From positions 1,612,001 to 1,676,000 of the forward strand of contig NZ_LR746496.1 of NCBI RefSeq assembly GCF_902729405.1: 64,000 nucleotides of DNA, written 5' to 3'. This document shows positions 18,359 to 26,706 of the stretch, one piece after another; positions within the stretch are counted from its first letter, which is position 1, and each line of letters begins with the position of its first letter. The stretch is from Acididesulfobacillus acetoxydans (GTDB lineage: Bacteria; Bacillota; Desulfitobacteriia; Desulfitobacteriales; Desulfitobacteriaceae). The position numbers and the translations under genes were made by a program. The notes beneath the pieces are model-generated. The model searched no databases, was not told where the DNA came from, and saw only the letters and a list, made by a program, of their open reading frames with translations.

Positions 18359-18634
18359 ATGCGTACGGAGACCGTGACCATCCTCAACGAAACAGGTCTG
18401 CATGCCCGGCCGGCCTCACTTTTCGTCCAGACGGCATCCCGGTTTAAGGCTGAGGTTAGCCTGGAAAAAAGCGGCAAGAGAGTTACCGCCAAATCCATCC
18501 TCGGAGTGCTTTCTCTCGGCGTGACACAGGGCGACCAGGTTGTTCTGACGTGTGTTGGTCCGGATGAAGAAGAGGCACTTGGCCAACTGGTTGAACTTGT
18601 GCACTCGAAGTTTGGAGAAAAAAGCGAAGCTTAG
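18359..18634 (+). CDS. HPr-family phosphocarrier protein
   Basis: 91 aa, ATG 12 bp after the dehydrogenase stop, with AGGAG upstream. It has the phosphorylation-site histidine in TGLHARPASLFV (His16) and the regulatory serine in TAKSILGVLSLGV (Ser46 region), both as in Firmicute HPr. It carries phosphate from Enzyme I to the IIA proteins. Having an HPr at the end of a mannitol operon suggests a dedicated, induced paralogue rather than the housekeeping ptsH, which is normally next to ptsI. Confidence 0.93.
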   Translation: MRTETVTILNETGLHARPASLFVQTASRFKAEVSLEKSGKRVTAKSILGVLSLGVTQGDQVVLTCVGPDEEEALGQLVELVHSKFGEKSEA

Positions 18635-18712
18635 ACTGGCGTTTCTGAAGCCCCCGGCACTGAAAACGGTGCGCGGGAGCTTTGCCGTTCCTGCCGTCTT
18701 CCGGATCCGGGT

Positions 18713-18838
18713 ACGCACTGGCACGTCGATGAGACACGCTGGATGCTCATCGCTGAGAAAGGAGGGAAGCAGGGGTATCGCCGGTGGCTCTGGACTTTCG
18801 TATCGGAGCCGGCCACCGTGTTCGTCTTGTGTTTCCAA
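18713..18838 (+). pseudogene. fragment of IS66 transposase
   Basis: Encodes THWHVDETRWMLIAEKGGKQ and then WLWTFVSEPATVFVL, nearly identical to part of the intact IS66 transposase at 21921-23591, but on the plus strand. Nothing else of the gene is recognisable. This is a small decayed copy left between the mannitol operon and the sugar operon. Confidence 0.8.
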
Positions 18839-18871
18839 AATGTGGGCCGATCAAAAACTTTTCAAAACATA

Positions 18872-18919
18872 TTGTATTTCGTGACGAGCAAGTGTATACT
18901 TATAAATAAGCAAATGCTC
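18872..18919 (+). promoter_or_regulatory. probable promoter and operator of the SorC/sugar operon
   Basis: TTGTAT at 18872-18877 and TATACT at 18895-18900 are 17 bp apart. A dyad GAGCA (18885-18889) and TGCTC (18915-18919) flanks the -10 box and is a candidate binding site for the SorC-family regulator encoded 21 bp downstream. Confidence 0.45.
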
Positions 18920-18940
18920 AAAATGAATTGGCGGTGAGAA

Positions 18941-19903
18941 ATGTCTGTTAGGATTACAGAGCGGGAAGTAATTAAGGTTTCTAGGATGTATTACGAACTG
19001 CATATGACACAGGAGGAAATCGCCGAGCATGAAGGGTGGTCCAGACCAACAGTAGGACGGATATTGGACCGTGCCCTTAAAGAGGGGATCGTTAAAATCT
19101 CAGTTTTGTACCCAAAGAATTCGATTCAAAGATTGGAGTCGCAGTTGCTATCAAGGTTCGAATTGACCAGTGCCCATGTCACTCCAGTTTATGTGGATTA
19201 CCTTCAGTCTATAGGCGTTGATGTAGGTGGGAATGTGGGTAATTATTTAACGTCCATTCTAAAACCTGGGGATACAATTGCATTGTCATGGGGTACAACA
19301 ATGTCGTTTGTTGCTAATAACTTACCTGAGTGGGGGGGTACTAAATTAACATTTGTTCAGTCAAATGGCGGAATTGGACGAATGGGTTTGTCGACTGATT
19401 CAGCTGAAATTATCGAAGCCTTTAAGCGAAACTTTGGCGGTACGGGATTCTTGCTACCAGTACCCACTATAGTTGATACGCAATACATTGCGGACGCAAT
19501 TAAGTCGGACTCGATGATTAAGGATATTATGGAAAAGGTTGATCGAGCCGAGATTGTTCTCTTTGGTATTGGTAAACTTTCGAAAACCTCTGTGCTATAC
19601 AAGGCTGGGTATTTTGAAGACCGCGAATACGACTTGCTTATAAAACGCGGTACGGTGGGAGACATTTGTTCCAGGTTTTTTGACTCAAATGGTAATATCA
19701 GTGATCCTGACTTGGATGCTAGAACGATAGGTATTACGCTAACAGCTTTGAAAAAGAAAAAACATTCAATTGCTGTGGCCATCGGTAAGGAGAAATGCCT
19801 ACCTCTTCTAGGTGCATTAAGAGGTAAGTTCATATCCACTCTATTTGTCGATGAAATTTTAGCACAAGCTTTGTTAGACGAGGCCAATGTTAGGGGGATT
19901 TAG
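18941..19903 (+). CDS. SorC/DeoR-type sugar-binding transcriptional regulator
   Basis: 320 aa. The N-terminal HTH (YYELHMTQEEIAEHEGWSRP, TVGRILDRALKEG) is followed by a SorC sugar-binding domain with GDTIALSWGTTMSFVANNL and LFGIGKLSKTSVLYKAGYF. These proteins bind a phosphorylated sugar and regulate their own catabolic operon. The regulator is the first gene of the sugar operon and ends 1 bp before the start of the dehydrogenase gene. The domain call is secure; the effector is unknown, perhaps a deoxy- or ketose phosphate given the DeoC gene downstream. Confidence 0.9.
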   Translation: MSVRITEREVIKVSRMYYELHMTQEEIAEHEGWSRPTVGRILDRALKEGIVKISVLYPKNSIQRLESQLLSRFELTSAHVTPVYVDYLQSIGVDVGGNVGNYLTSILKPGDTIALSWGTTMSFVANNLPEWGGTKLTFVQSNGGIGRMGLSTDSAEIIEAFKRNFGGTGFLLPVPTIVDTQYIADAIKSDSMIKDIMEKVDRAEIVLFGIGKLSKTSVLYKAGYFEDREYDLLIKRGTVGDICSRFFDSNGNISDPDLDARTIGITLTALKKKKHSIAVAIGKEKCLPLLGALRGKFISTLFVDEILAQALLDEANVRGI

Positions 19904-19904
19904 T

Positions 19905-20963
19905 TTGAAAGCTGTAAGATTGTACAAAGCAGGAGATTTACGTGTTGAGGATGTAGAACTAACACCTCTTAAACCTCTTGAAGTTCTTGTAAAGACTAAA
20001 TATGTTGGCGTATGTGGCTCAGATATTCCAAGGGTTCTTCGTGAGGGAGCTCATAAAGCACCATTGACTATAGGGCATGAGTTTTCGGGGGAAGTTGTAG
20101 ATATTGGGTCAGATGTCGTAGGATGGCAAAAAGGTGCCCGAGTAACGGCTCCTCCTCTTATTCCTTGTAACACCTGTACTTGGTGCCAAGAGGGGGAGTA
20201 TTCACTTTGTAGTGAATATAACTATCTGGGGTCAAGAACAGATGGGGCGATGGCGGAATTTGTAAAGGTTCCTGTCACTAATTTACTTCTTCTTCCTGAC
20301 AAGGTGTCCTTCAGACAAGGGGCACTTACCGACCCAGCCGCAAATGCAATGCATGCAATTATTAGGGGCTGTGGGATCACGTCCAATGACTCTGTTGCTG
20401 TGTTTGGTTTAGGCTCTATCGGACTCTTTGCAGTACAAATCGCGAAAATACTGGGATCAGATACAATTGCAGCAATTGATATTGAATCTAGTAAAGTTGA
20501 GTTGGCTAAAAAGCTCGGAGCCAATATAGGTATCAACTCTTCACTTGACGATCCGATTGAGACTTTAAATAGTTTGACAAATGGCCGTGGGATGAGTTTA
20601 GTGCTTGACATGTCAGGTTCGCCTATCGCTCAAAATCAAGCGGTATTAGCCGCAGCAAAACGTGGTCGAGTTGTCTACGTTGGAATATCGCATTCTAAAC
20701 TGGAGTTAAGTGATGCGTCAGTTGATAGATTGTTACGTTATGAAATTACAATCTCCGGTTCATGGAATTCGTTTTCTGCACCATTTCCAGGGCGCGAATG
20801 GACGGATGCTTTAGGCTACATGGAGCGCGGATTGCTTTTAGCCGATCCTATAGTGAGCTATGAATTCTCTCTTGATCAAGCGCCAAGCGTTTTTGATCAA
20901 ATTAGAGATAAAAGTATTACGTTCAATAAGATTTTATTTACTCCTGAGGCGAGAGTGCTATGA
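19905..20963 (+). CDS. zinc-dependent alcohol dehydrogenase, galactitol-1-phosphate/sorbitol dehydrogenase-like
   Basis: 352 aa from TTG at 19905, chosen because AGGGGGAT ends 5 nt upstream and KAVRLYKAGDLRVEDVE is the family start; an in-frame ATG at 19887 lies inside the regulator gene. The catalytic zinc site is GVCGSDIP with TIGHEFSGEVVD. The structural zinc cysteines are in PCNTCTWCQEGEYSLCSEY. The Rossmann motif is VAVFGLGSIGLFAVQIAKIL. It oxidises a polyol or its phosphate. The stop TGA overlaps the ATG at 20960 that began the original kinase gene before the IS66 insertion. Confidence 0.88.
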   Translation: MKAVRLYKAGDLRVEDVELTPLKPLEVLVKTKYVGVCGSDIPRVLREGAHKAPLTIGHEFSGEVVDIGSDVVGWQKGARVTAPPLIPCNTCTWCQEGEYSLCSEYNYLGSRTDGAMAEFVKVPVTNLLLLPDKVSFRQGALTDPAANAMHAIIRGCGITSNDSVAVFGLGSIGLFAVQIAKILGSDTIAAIDIESSKVELAKKLGANIGINSSLDDPIETLNSLTNGRGMSLVLDMSGSPIAQNQAVLAAAKRGRVVYVGISHSKLELSDASVDRLLRYEITISGSWNSFSAPFPGREWTDALGYMERGLLLADPIVSYEFSLDQAPSVFDQIRDKSITFNKILFTPEARVL

Positions 20964-21048
20964 GAATTCAAGAAGCGGAATATTTTCTAGGGTAAATGTT
21001 CAGTGAACCATTCAATGAACATTTAAAAGTCAACGAAACGGGCCGGAC

Positions 21049-21924
21049 TTAGTCCGACCCGGCGAGAATTTGACGAAAGTTCTTATGGAGTGGATAGAGG
21101 TAAATACTTTTAACGGGCAGTTTGTACTCGTTGAGCCGATCCCATTTACCCCGTCCCTGCGTTTCCCCCACGTAAGACCAGTTGGCCGCTTTGTAACAGG
21201 TTCCCCTATAGCGCTCTTTGTCAACAAACGTTTCGAGTAATACGGGGGTGTGGCCATAGGTCGCTTGCCATTCTTGCGGCAGGCGCTTGGCAGTGAGGGA
21301 TAGGATTTTGGATGCCAAGTTCTTGACGTGAACCCAGGGTAGAAGTAAAAAGCGGGAATTGTTTACCACTAGGTTCAAGTGCTTCAGGCGTTGCTCCTTA
21401 GTCCAGCCGACGAGTTCGTCGCGAGGCCGCAAAGCCCAGGCCGGTGATGAAAAGCCGATGGCTCCCAGAAGCACGCCGGAGTCGGTATAAATGAGGTAGC
21501 GAATTTGAGCTCCGGGCAAGCGCGTGTAGCCGAGATAGTGATAACGCTCAATCAGTTCGTTCCAAAAGCGCGATTGTTTTGACCCACTGACTCGGATGAA
21601 CCGGATAGAGCCCAAGTGATGGAGGGGGACCGTGATCGGTTCTCCGGGGTCACTCGCCGGGGTAAACTGAATTGGGCGCAGCCGGTTGTTATCTTTGCTT
21701 AGGGGAGGAGGGAGTTCGATGATGCCGTCTCGATGCAAACGCAACAAGGCCACACGGCAGCTCATGTCTTTGAGTCCTCCGTCCGGCTTACGCCAATTCA
21801 AAGCACGGCAGACCTCCTGAGAGATTCGCTGCCGGTTCAGATTCCCTTGGCGGATAAGGCTGCGGATGAGTTCCAGATCCTCCGCGCTGAAGGTGCGTCC
21901 CCTGGCTTTCACAACGGATATCAT
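21049..21924 (-). CDS. DruA-like protein (DUF4338), passenger of IS66 element
   Basis: 291 aa. The N-terminal part (LELIRSLIRQGNLNRQRISQ, VCRALNWRKPDGGLKDMSCR) looks like the DNA-binding region of this family. The central and C-terminal part contains the conserved RFWNELIERYHYLG, LLGAIGFSSPAWAL, and YRGTCYKAANWSYVGETQGRGK segments of DUF4338, the domain of the Druantia protein DruA. Its ATG overlaps the transposase stop region by 4 nt downstream of it in transcription, so the two are coupled. DUF4338 genes next to IS66 transposases recur in bacteria; a role as transposition accessory, target selector or passenger defence gene is possible. The function in this context is unproven. Confidence 0.85.
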   Translation of the reverse strand: MISVVKARGRTFSAEDLELIRSLIRQGNLNRQRISQEVCRALNWRKPDGGLKDMSCRVALLRLHRDGIIELPPPLSKDNNRLRPIQFTPASDPGEPITVPLHHLGSIRFIRVSGSKQSRFWNELIERYHYLGYTRLPGAQIRYLIYTDSGVLLGAIGFSSPAWALRPRDELVGWTKEQRLKHLNLVVNNSRFLLLPWVHVKNLASKILSLTAKRLPQEWQATYGHTPVLLETFVDKERYRGTCYKAANWSYVGETQGRGKWDRLNEYKLPVKSIYLYPLHKNFRQILAGSD

Positions 21925-23591
21925 GGGCTCTTTCCTTTCTTTAAAAGGAGCGCCTCACGGTCCGGGCCGGTGATGTTCCAGGGTAGGAAGGAGGCTAACT
22001 CCTCGGGTTTCTGGGGGGCTTTACCCAAACGGGCACAGGCCTCTAAGTAGTAAAGGAGATATGCTTGGGGGTTTAGACCGTTTTGAACAGCGCTCTGAAG
22101 AATGGACAGACTCATCGCCGCAAACTGGCCACCCCGTTCGGAATGGTTCCCATAGTAGTTGTTACGCCCGACCGCCGCACCGCGCAGGGCTGATTCTGCG
22201 ACATTATTGTGCATAGGAATATCGACATGATCGACAAAGACCGTTAAGTGCGCCCAGTTACGGCTTAAGCTCTTAAGGATCTTGGTTTGCACCGGTTTAT
22301 TCGTGGTCAGTGTCTGTTGAGCATCCCGTTTAGTCGCCATTTTCTCCATCTGACCTTCCAGTTCCGCTTGCTTCTCGGCGAATTGAACCGGATGATTCTG
22401 GCACGCGACCCGTTCATCATTGACTGCCATTAGGGTATGAATGTCATCAATCCAGTCATCCGCCCAGTCTCTCAGGGATAAAAGGCCTTCTTTTGCCCGG
22501 ATGAAGTCCCGACGGACATGAAGCCAACACAGCTGACGCAGCATCTGACCGTCTAAAACGCAGTAGGCACCGTAACGGTCGACATTGATAATGCCCCGGG
22601 CTGTCTGACCAAAGAACTTCTGAGGGACCTCTTTCGAACGGTGGGGATCCAGGACGAACACGGTGGCCCGCTTTGATACGAACGTCCAGAGCCACCAGCG
22701 ATACCCCTGCTTCCCTTCCTTCTCAGCGAAGACCATCCAGCGTGTCTCATCGACGTGCCAGTGGGTTTCACTGCGGCTCGTCTCGATCAGCAAGGCATAC
22801 AGGGGGACGAGAAAAGCACCGATCGTCTGAAAACAGCCGGTCAGCGTCCCGGCATGGATATCTAAGCCTTCAAGCTCCCACTGCCGGATCTGACGGTTCA
22901 GTGGGATCTGAAAGAAGTATTTCTGCACAATCGTAAACACCAAAAAGTCGAGACTAAATAGGCCCTTGGGAATAAGCTGCGGCGGCTTGGGGGCCGTAAT
23001 GATGGCCGGTCCTAGGCACTCACAGGTCTTGGCTGCCTTACGCCGAACGTGCTTCTTGAGGATGACCCCGACTTCATAGTCGATCTCAATTGAGTCTTCC
23101 GTGAGATTCAGATCACGATAGGGCTTGCCGCAGTGAGGACAAACCTTCTGCTCCGGCGGAATCTCGTGAATCACTTCTGTCAGTGGAAGGTCCTTGGGAA
23201 TTTGGCGGCCGTGACCCCGATGACCTTTCTGAGCGCCCCGTTTCTTCTTCTCTTTCTTCGGAAAAGCGCAGGAGGAATCCGCACTGTCACTTGGAGGTTC
23301 AACCGTCACGCCATCCTTCGTCGCTAAATGGAGGTTTTCTGGCTGAGACTTTTCCGAAGAAGCCCCAAACAAATCACCGCGCAGGTTGCGCAGTTGTGCT
23401 TCCAGTTTTTCAATCCGGGCATCCCGGTCCGCCAGCTGCTGCTGAAGCCGAGCGTTCTCTTCTGCGAGCTTCTTAACATGCTCTTTCAGTGCTTTGACCG
23501 GCCCACACTTTGGAAACGTGCACAGGGACTTCTCCGATCTGGGTTTCCTCTTCGATTCAGTTTTTGACAGCTTCTTCTCATCTGTATCCAT
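21921..23591 (-). CDS. IS66-family transposase (TnpC type)
   Basis: 556 aa from ATG at 23591. The N-terminal half has a coiled coil (EHVKKLAEENARLQQQLADR) and a zinc-binding segment (CPHCGKPYRDLN). The DDE domain begins near residue 270 with THWHVDETRWMVFAEKEG (first Asp) and INVDRYGAYCVL (second Asp); the C-terminal part has VDIPMHNNVAESALRG, with the presumed catalytic Glu, and the IS66 C-terminal domain (GLNPQAYLLYYLEACARLGK). Length and order match intact IS66 transposases, so the element could still be mobile. It is the upstream gene of a two-gene unit with druA. Confidence 0.93.
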   Translation of the reverse strand: MDTDEKKLSKTESKRKPRSEKSLCTFPKCGPVKALKEHVKKLAEENARLQQQLADRDARIEKLEAQLRNLRGDLFGASSEKSQPENLHLATKDGVTVEPPSDSADSSCAFPKKEKKKRGAQKGHRGHGRQIPKDLPLTEVIHEIPPEQKVCPHCGKPYRDLNLTEDSIEIDYEVGVILKKHVRRKAAKTCECLGPAIITAPKPPQLIPKGLFSLDFLVFTIVQKYFFQIPLNRQIRQWELEGLDIHAGTLTGCFQTIGAFLVPLYALLIETSRSETHWHVDETRWMVFAEKEGKQGYRWWLWTFVSKRATVFVLDPHRSKEVPQKFFGQTARGIINVDRYGAYCVLDGQMLRQLCWLHVRRDFIRAKEGLLSLRDWADDWIDDIHTLMAVNDERVACQNHPVQFAEKQAELEGQMEKMATKRDAQQTLTTNKPVQTKILKSLSRNWAHLTVFVDHVDIPMHNNVAESALRGAAVGRNNYYGNHSERGGQFAAMSLSILQSAVQNGLNPQAYLLYYLEACARLGKAPQKPEELASFLPWNITGPDREALLLKKGKSP

Positions 23592-23681
23592 GACCTTATT
23601 CTAGCAAAGAACAGGCCACGTCGCCAGTCAAAAAATACCAATTGGCCAAAATTTAAGAGAAAAGTTAAAAGGGCAATTTAC

Positions 23682-25202
23682 ATGAATGGTTCAGTGAATA
23701 CTTACTTTCTAGGCATAGATTTTGGTACCCAGTCCGTAAAGGTTGGACTATTTGACAACGTATTTAATTGTAAGTCTATTGCTTCATCACCTTATGAGAC
23801 ATTTTATCCAAAGAATGGCTGGGCGGAGCAGAAACCTGAGGATTGGTGGAAAGCATTGAAAAATGCTCTGTCTATGTGCCTTCAAAAAGCCGATGTAAGT
23901 CCTGAGTATATTGCAGGCCTGACGGCATGTGCTACTTCATCAACTGTAATGGCTGTAGATGAAGAGGGCATACCTCTTTACCCCTCTATTTTATGGATGG
24001 ACACTAGGTCAAAACTTGAAATGGATGACATTAATAAAGTTAACCATCGTGGCCTAATGGATTGTGGGGGCCAAGTTTCTGCTGAATGGTATGTTCCTAA
24101 GCTATTGTGGCTTAAGCGGAATGAACCAGATATCTATAAAAGAAGTTATAAAATTGTTGAACAACTTGACTGGATTAACTTTAAGCTAACCGGACAGTGG
24201 GTTGCATCCACTTGCAATGCTACCTGCAAGTGGAATTACAATTCACAACGAAATGATTGGGATGATGATTTTTTTTACGGATTGGGTATTAACGATTTTC
24301 GAACAAAGCTTCCCGATGCCGTAATTCCAATATCCGGATATATCGGACATTTGTCCCATAAGACAGCTACAGAATTAAACTTGCCAATTACGTTAGCCGT
24401 ATACCAAGGCGGGATTGACGCATATATAGCTGCGATAGGGACAGGAGCCCTTCACCAAGGACAGTTGGCTATGGTTATGGGAAGTAGCTTCGTATATCTG
24501 GCTATTTCGTCAACCTCTATTTCTGGACAAAACGGACTTTGGGGGCCATATTATGGTGCTTTGTTACCCGAAAGATGGGTAATAGAAGGTGGTCAGCTAT
24601 CAGGGGCTTCTATAACGCAATGGTTTGAGCGAGAATTTCTAAATGACATAGACAAACATGTTAAATTCCAGGTATTGATGAATGCCGTTAACGAAATCGA
24701 GCATGGTAGTGAGGGTTTGCTTGTATTCGACGGATGGCAAGGTAATAGAAATCCATACAACGATCCCTTAGCTACCGGCATAATAACGGGATTGACTTTA
24801 AAGCATACACGGTTCCACATTTATAGAGCAATTTTAGAGGCAGTAGGCTATGGCACCAGAAATGTATTGGATGCAATCTCGGAAAATGGTCAGCGCATTG
24901 AAAGAATCATAGTTTGTGGCGGGGCATCACAAAACTCCGTTTGGAACCAGATCATATCCGATATTTGTGGAAGGACATTAGAATCTTTGATGTTTTCAGA
25001 AGCTGGCTTACTTGGCTGTGCTATTGTTGCACAAACGGGCGCAGGGAAATTTAGAAGTATTTTGGAAGCGTCAGACAAGGTAAAGAGGGAAGTTAAAGTC
25101 TACAATCCTAATACTGAGCTAAAAGAACTGTCTGATGAGAAGTTTCGATTATATAAAGACCTATATGAACGTAATCGAAGTCTTTTTGGCTCTCTGACTT
25201 AG
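23682..25202 (+). CDS. FGGY-family carbohydrate kinase (xylulokinase-like), start supplied by IS66 end
   Basis: 506 aa. The FGGY N-terminal domain begins with YFLGIDFGTQSVKVGLFD. The C-terminal domain has the ATP-binding signature IERIIVCGGASQNSVWNQII. The family phosphorylates ketoses or polyols. Residues 1-8 (MNGSVNTY) come from the right end of the IS66 element. Removing the element and one 8-bp repeat gives an in-frame ATG at 20960 and an N-terminus MRIQEAEYFLGIDFG, with ATGA overlap to the dehydrogenase. The gene therefore survived insertion through a new ATG with a weak AAAAGGG site upstream. The sugar is not known. Next in the operon is the ABC ATPase, 9 bp downstream. Confidence 0.9.
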   Translation: MNGSVNTYFLGIDFGTQSVKVGLFDNVFNCKSIASSPYETFYPKNGWAEQKPEDWWKALKNALSMCLQKADVSPEYIAGLTACATSSTVMAVDEEGIPLYPSILWMDTRSKLEMDDINKVNHRGLMDCGGQVSAEWYVPKLLWLKRNEPDIYKRSYKIVEQLDWINFKLTGQWVASTCNATCKWNYNSQRNDWDDDFFYGLGINDFRTKLPDAVIPISGYIGHLSHKTATELNLPITLAVYQGGIDAYIAAIGTGALHQGQLAMVMGSSFVYLAISSTSISGQNGLWGPYYGALLPERWVIEGGQLSGASITQWFEREFLNDIDKHVKFQVLMNAVNEIEHGSEGLLVFDGWQGNRNPYNDPLATGIITGLTLKHTRFHIYRAILEAVGYGTRNVLDAISENGQRIERIIVCGGASQNSVWNQIISDICGRTLESLMFSEAGLLGCAIVAQTGAGKFRSILEASDKVKREVKVYNPNTELKELSDEKFRLYKDLYERNRSLFGSLT

Positions 25203-25211
25203 GGGGAGAAG

Positions 25212-26702
25212 ATGAACAAAGATATTTTGTCAATGAAAAGCGTAACCAAATGTTTCCCAGGAATGAAAGCGCTTGACAACGTTGATTTCTCTGTTTGTTA
25301 TGGAGAGGTACATTGCTTAATTGGCGCTAACGGTGCAGGAAAGTCAACATTGATGAAAATACTTACGGGTGTTTATTCCAGAGACTCAGGAGAAATTGTT
25401 TTTAAGGGTAACAAAGTCAATTTTTCGTCTCCGAGAGAGGCTCGGCAAAACGGAATCTCAATTATTCACCAAGAACTATCTTTAGTAGACAATCTGAGTG
25501 TAGCTGAAAACATATTTCTCGGACAAAACAACAACTTTAAGACTGTTAATTGGAGGCATCTTTATAATGAATCTAGATCTGTTTTGCAATCGATAGGGAT
25601 GTCGACAATTTATCCGAAGGAACTTGTTTCAAACTTAAGCATCGGTCACCGCCAGATTGTGGAGTTGGCTAAAGCAGTTGCTCTAGATGCGAAGTTAATC
25701 GTAATGGATGAGCCTTCCGCGACATTATCTGGTGCAGAATATGCTACTCTAGTCAGGGTAATTCGCGATTTACAGCGTAAAGGTGTATCAATTATTTACA
25801 TCACCCATAGGCTAAATGAATTGTTTGATATTGGGGACAAGGTAACGGTTTTAAGGGATGGAAAAGTGGTTGCAACACAACGTCTTACTGATACGAATCA
25901 TGATGAACTGGTGTTTCAGATGATTGGCAAGAAGGTGTCGAATCAAAAAGTCATTCGTAATAGCCAAGTTGATGCGCAAAGAGCGGTCCTTGAGGCACAG
26001 AGTATTTCGACAAAAGTCATTAAACAACTCAATATTAAATTACACGCCGGCGAGATTTTGGGCCTTTATGGATTAGTTGGATCCGGAAGGACAGAGTTAT
26101 TACGAGTTCTTTATGGGATAGACCAACCATCATCAGGTCGTGTTTTGCTTAATGGGCAACCCGTCAAGCTCAAAAGTCCTCGAGCTGCGATTAAGAAAGG
26201 GATGGCACTTGTTCCGGAAAACAGAAAGCTACAGGGAGTTATTTTGGGCTTGAATATCTGGATGAATGCCACAGTCGTACCGTCAAGGGACTTTGTGAAA
26301 TATGGGTTCCTCAGAATAAGCGACATTAGGAAACAAGTTGGCGGAATGATGAAAAGACTAAATATTAAGGCGTCAAGTTCTAATACACTGGTGGGTAATC
26401 TTAGCGGAGGGAATCAGCAGAAGGTAGTTTTATCCAAATGGCTTTTAAAGAAAACGAGCATTTTTCTTCTTGATGAGCCGACTCAGGGCGTTGATATTGG
26501 GGCTAAAGAAGAGATTTATAGGCTTATATATTCACTTGCTAGTTCGGGAAATTCAGTTATAGTTGCATCATCTGATCATGAGGAACTTATTCATTTGTGC
26601 GATCGAATATTGGTTTTTTACGACGGAGAAATTGTAAAAGAATTTATAGACCTAGATGAAGCTTCCGCGAAAATTTTAGAATCAGCGGTAGTCGGGAGGT
26701 AG
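25212..26702 (+). CDS. sugar ABC transporter ATP-binding protein, RbsA type
   Basis: 496 aa with two ATPase halves. The first has Walker A GANGAGKSTLMKILTG, signature VSNLSIGHRQIVELAKA and Walker B LIVMDEPSATL. The second has a degenerate Walker A (GLVGSGRTELLRVL) but an intact LSGGNQQKVVLSKWL signature and FLLDEPTQGVDIGAKEE. This is normal for CUT2-class importers (ribose, xylose, AI-2 and others). It energises the permease encoded immediately downstream. Confidence 0.95.
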   Translation: MNKDILSMKSVTKCFPGMKALDNVDFSVCYGEVHCLIGANGAGKSTLMKILTGVYSRDSGEIVFKGNKVNFSSPREARQNGISIIHQELSLVDNLSVAENIFLGQNNNFKTVNWRHLYNESRSVLQSIGMSTIYPKELVSNLSIGHRQIVELAKAVALDAKLIVMDEPSATLSGAEYATLVRVIRDLQRKGVSIIYITHRLNELFDIGDKVTVLRDGKVVATQRLTDTNHDELVFQMIGKKVSNQKVIRNSQVDAQRAVLEAQSISTKVIKQLNIKLHAGEILGLYGLVGSGRTELLRVLYGIDQPSSGRVLLNGQPVKLKSPRAAIKKGMALVPENRKLQGVILGLNIWMNATVVPSRDFVKYGFLRISDIRKQVGGMMKRLNIKASSSNTLVGNLSGGNQQKVVLSKWLLKKTSIFLLDEPTQGVDIGAKEEIYRLIYSLASSGNSVIVASSDHEELIHLCDRILVFYDGEIVKEFIDLDEASAKILESAVVGR

Positions 26703-26706
26703 AGAG

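Larger units (their letters stand above)
20992..23705 (-). mobile_element. complete IS66-family element carrying a DruA/DUF4338 gene
   Basis: 2,714 bp bounded by 8-bp direct repeats TTTCTAGG at 20984-20991 and 23706-23713. The ends match as imperfect inverted repeats: left GTAAATGTTCAGTGAACCAT, right (reverse complement) GTAAGTATTCACTGAACCAT. GTAA tips and 8-bp target duplications are IS66 hallmarks. Inside are only two genes, the IS66 transposase and a druA-like gene overlapping it by 4 nt; TnpA and TnpB of classical IS66 are missing. Inside the left end lies a stem (GGCCGGAC / GTCCGACC) near 21040. The element interrupts the FGGY kinase gene after its ninth codon. Confidence 0.9.

Noticed and set aside
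19887-19904. Upstream ATG as the start of the dehydrogenase
   Set aside because: It lies within the regulator gene; TTG 19905 has a well-placed AGGGGGAT and matches the family N-terminus.
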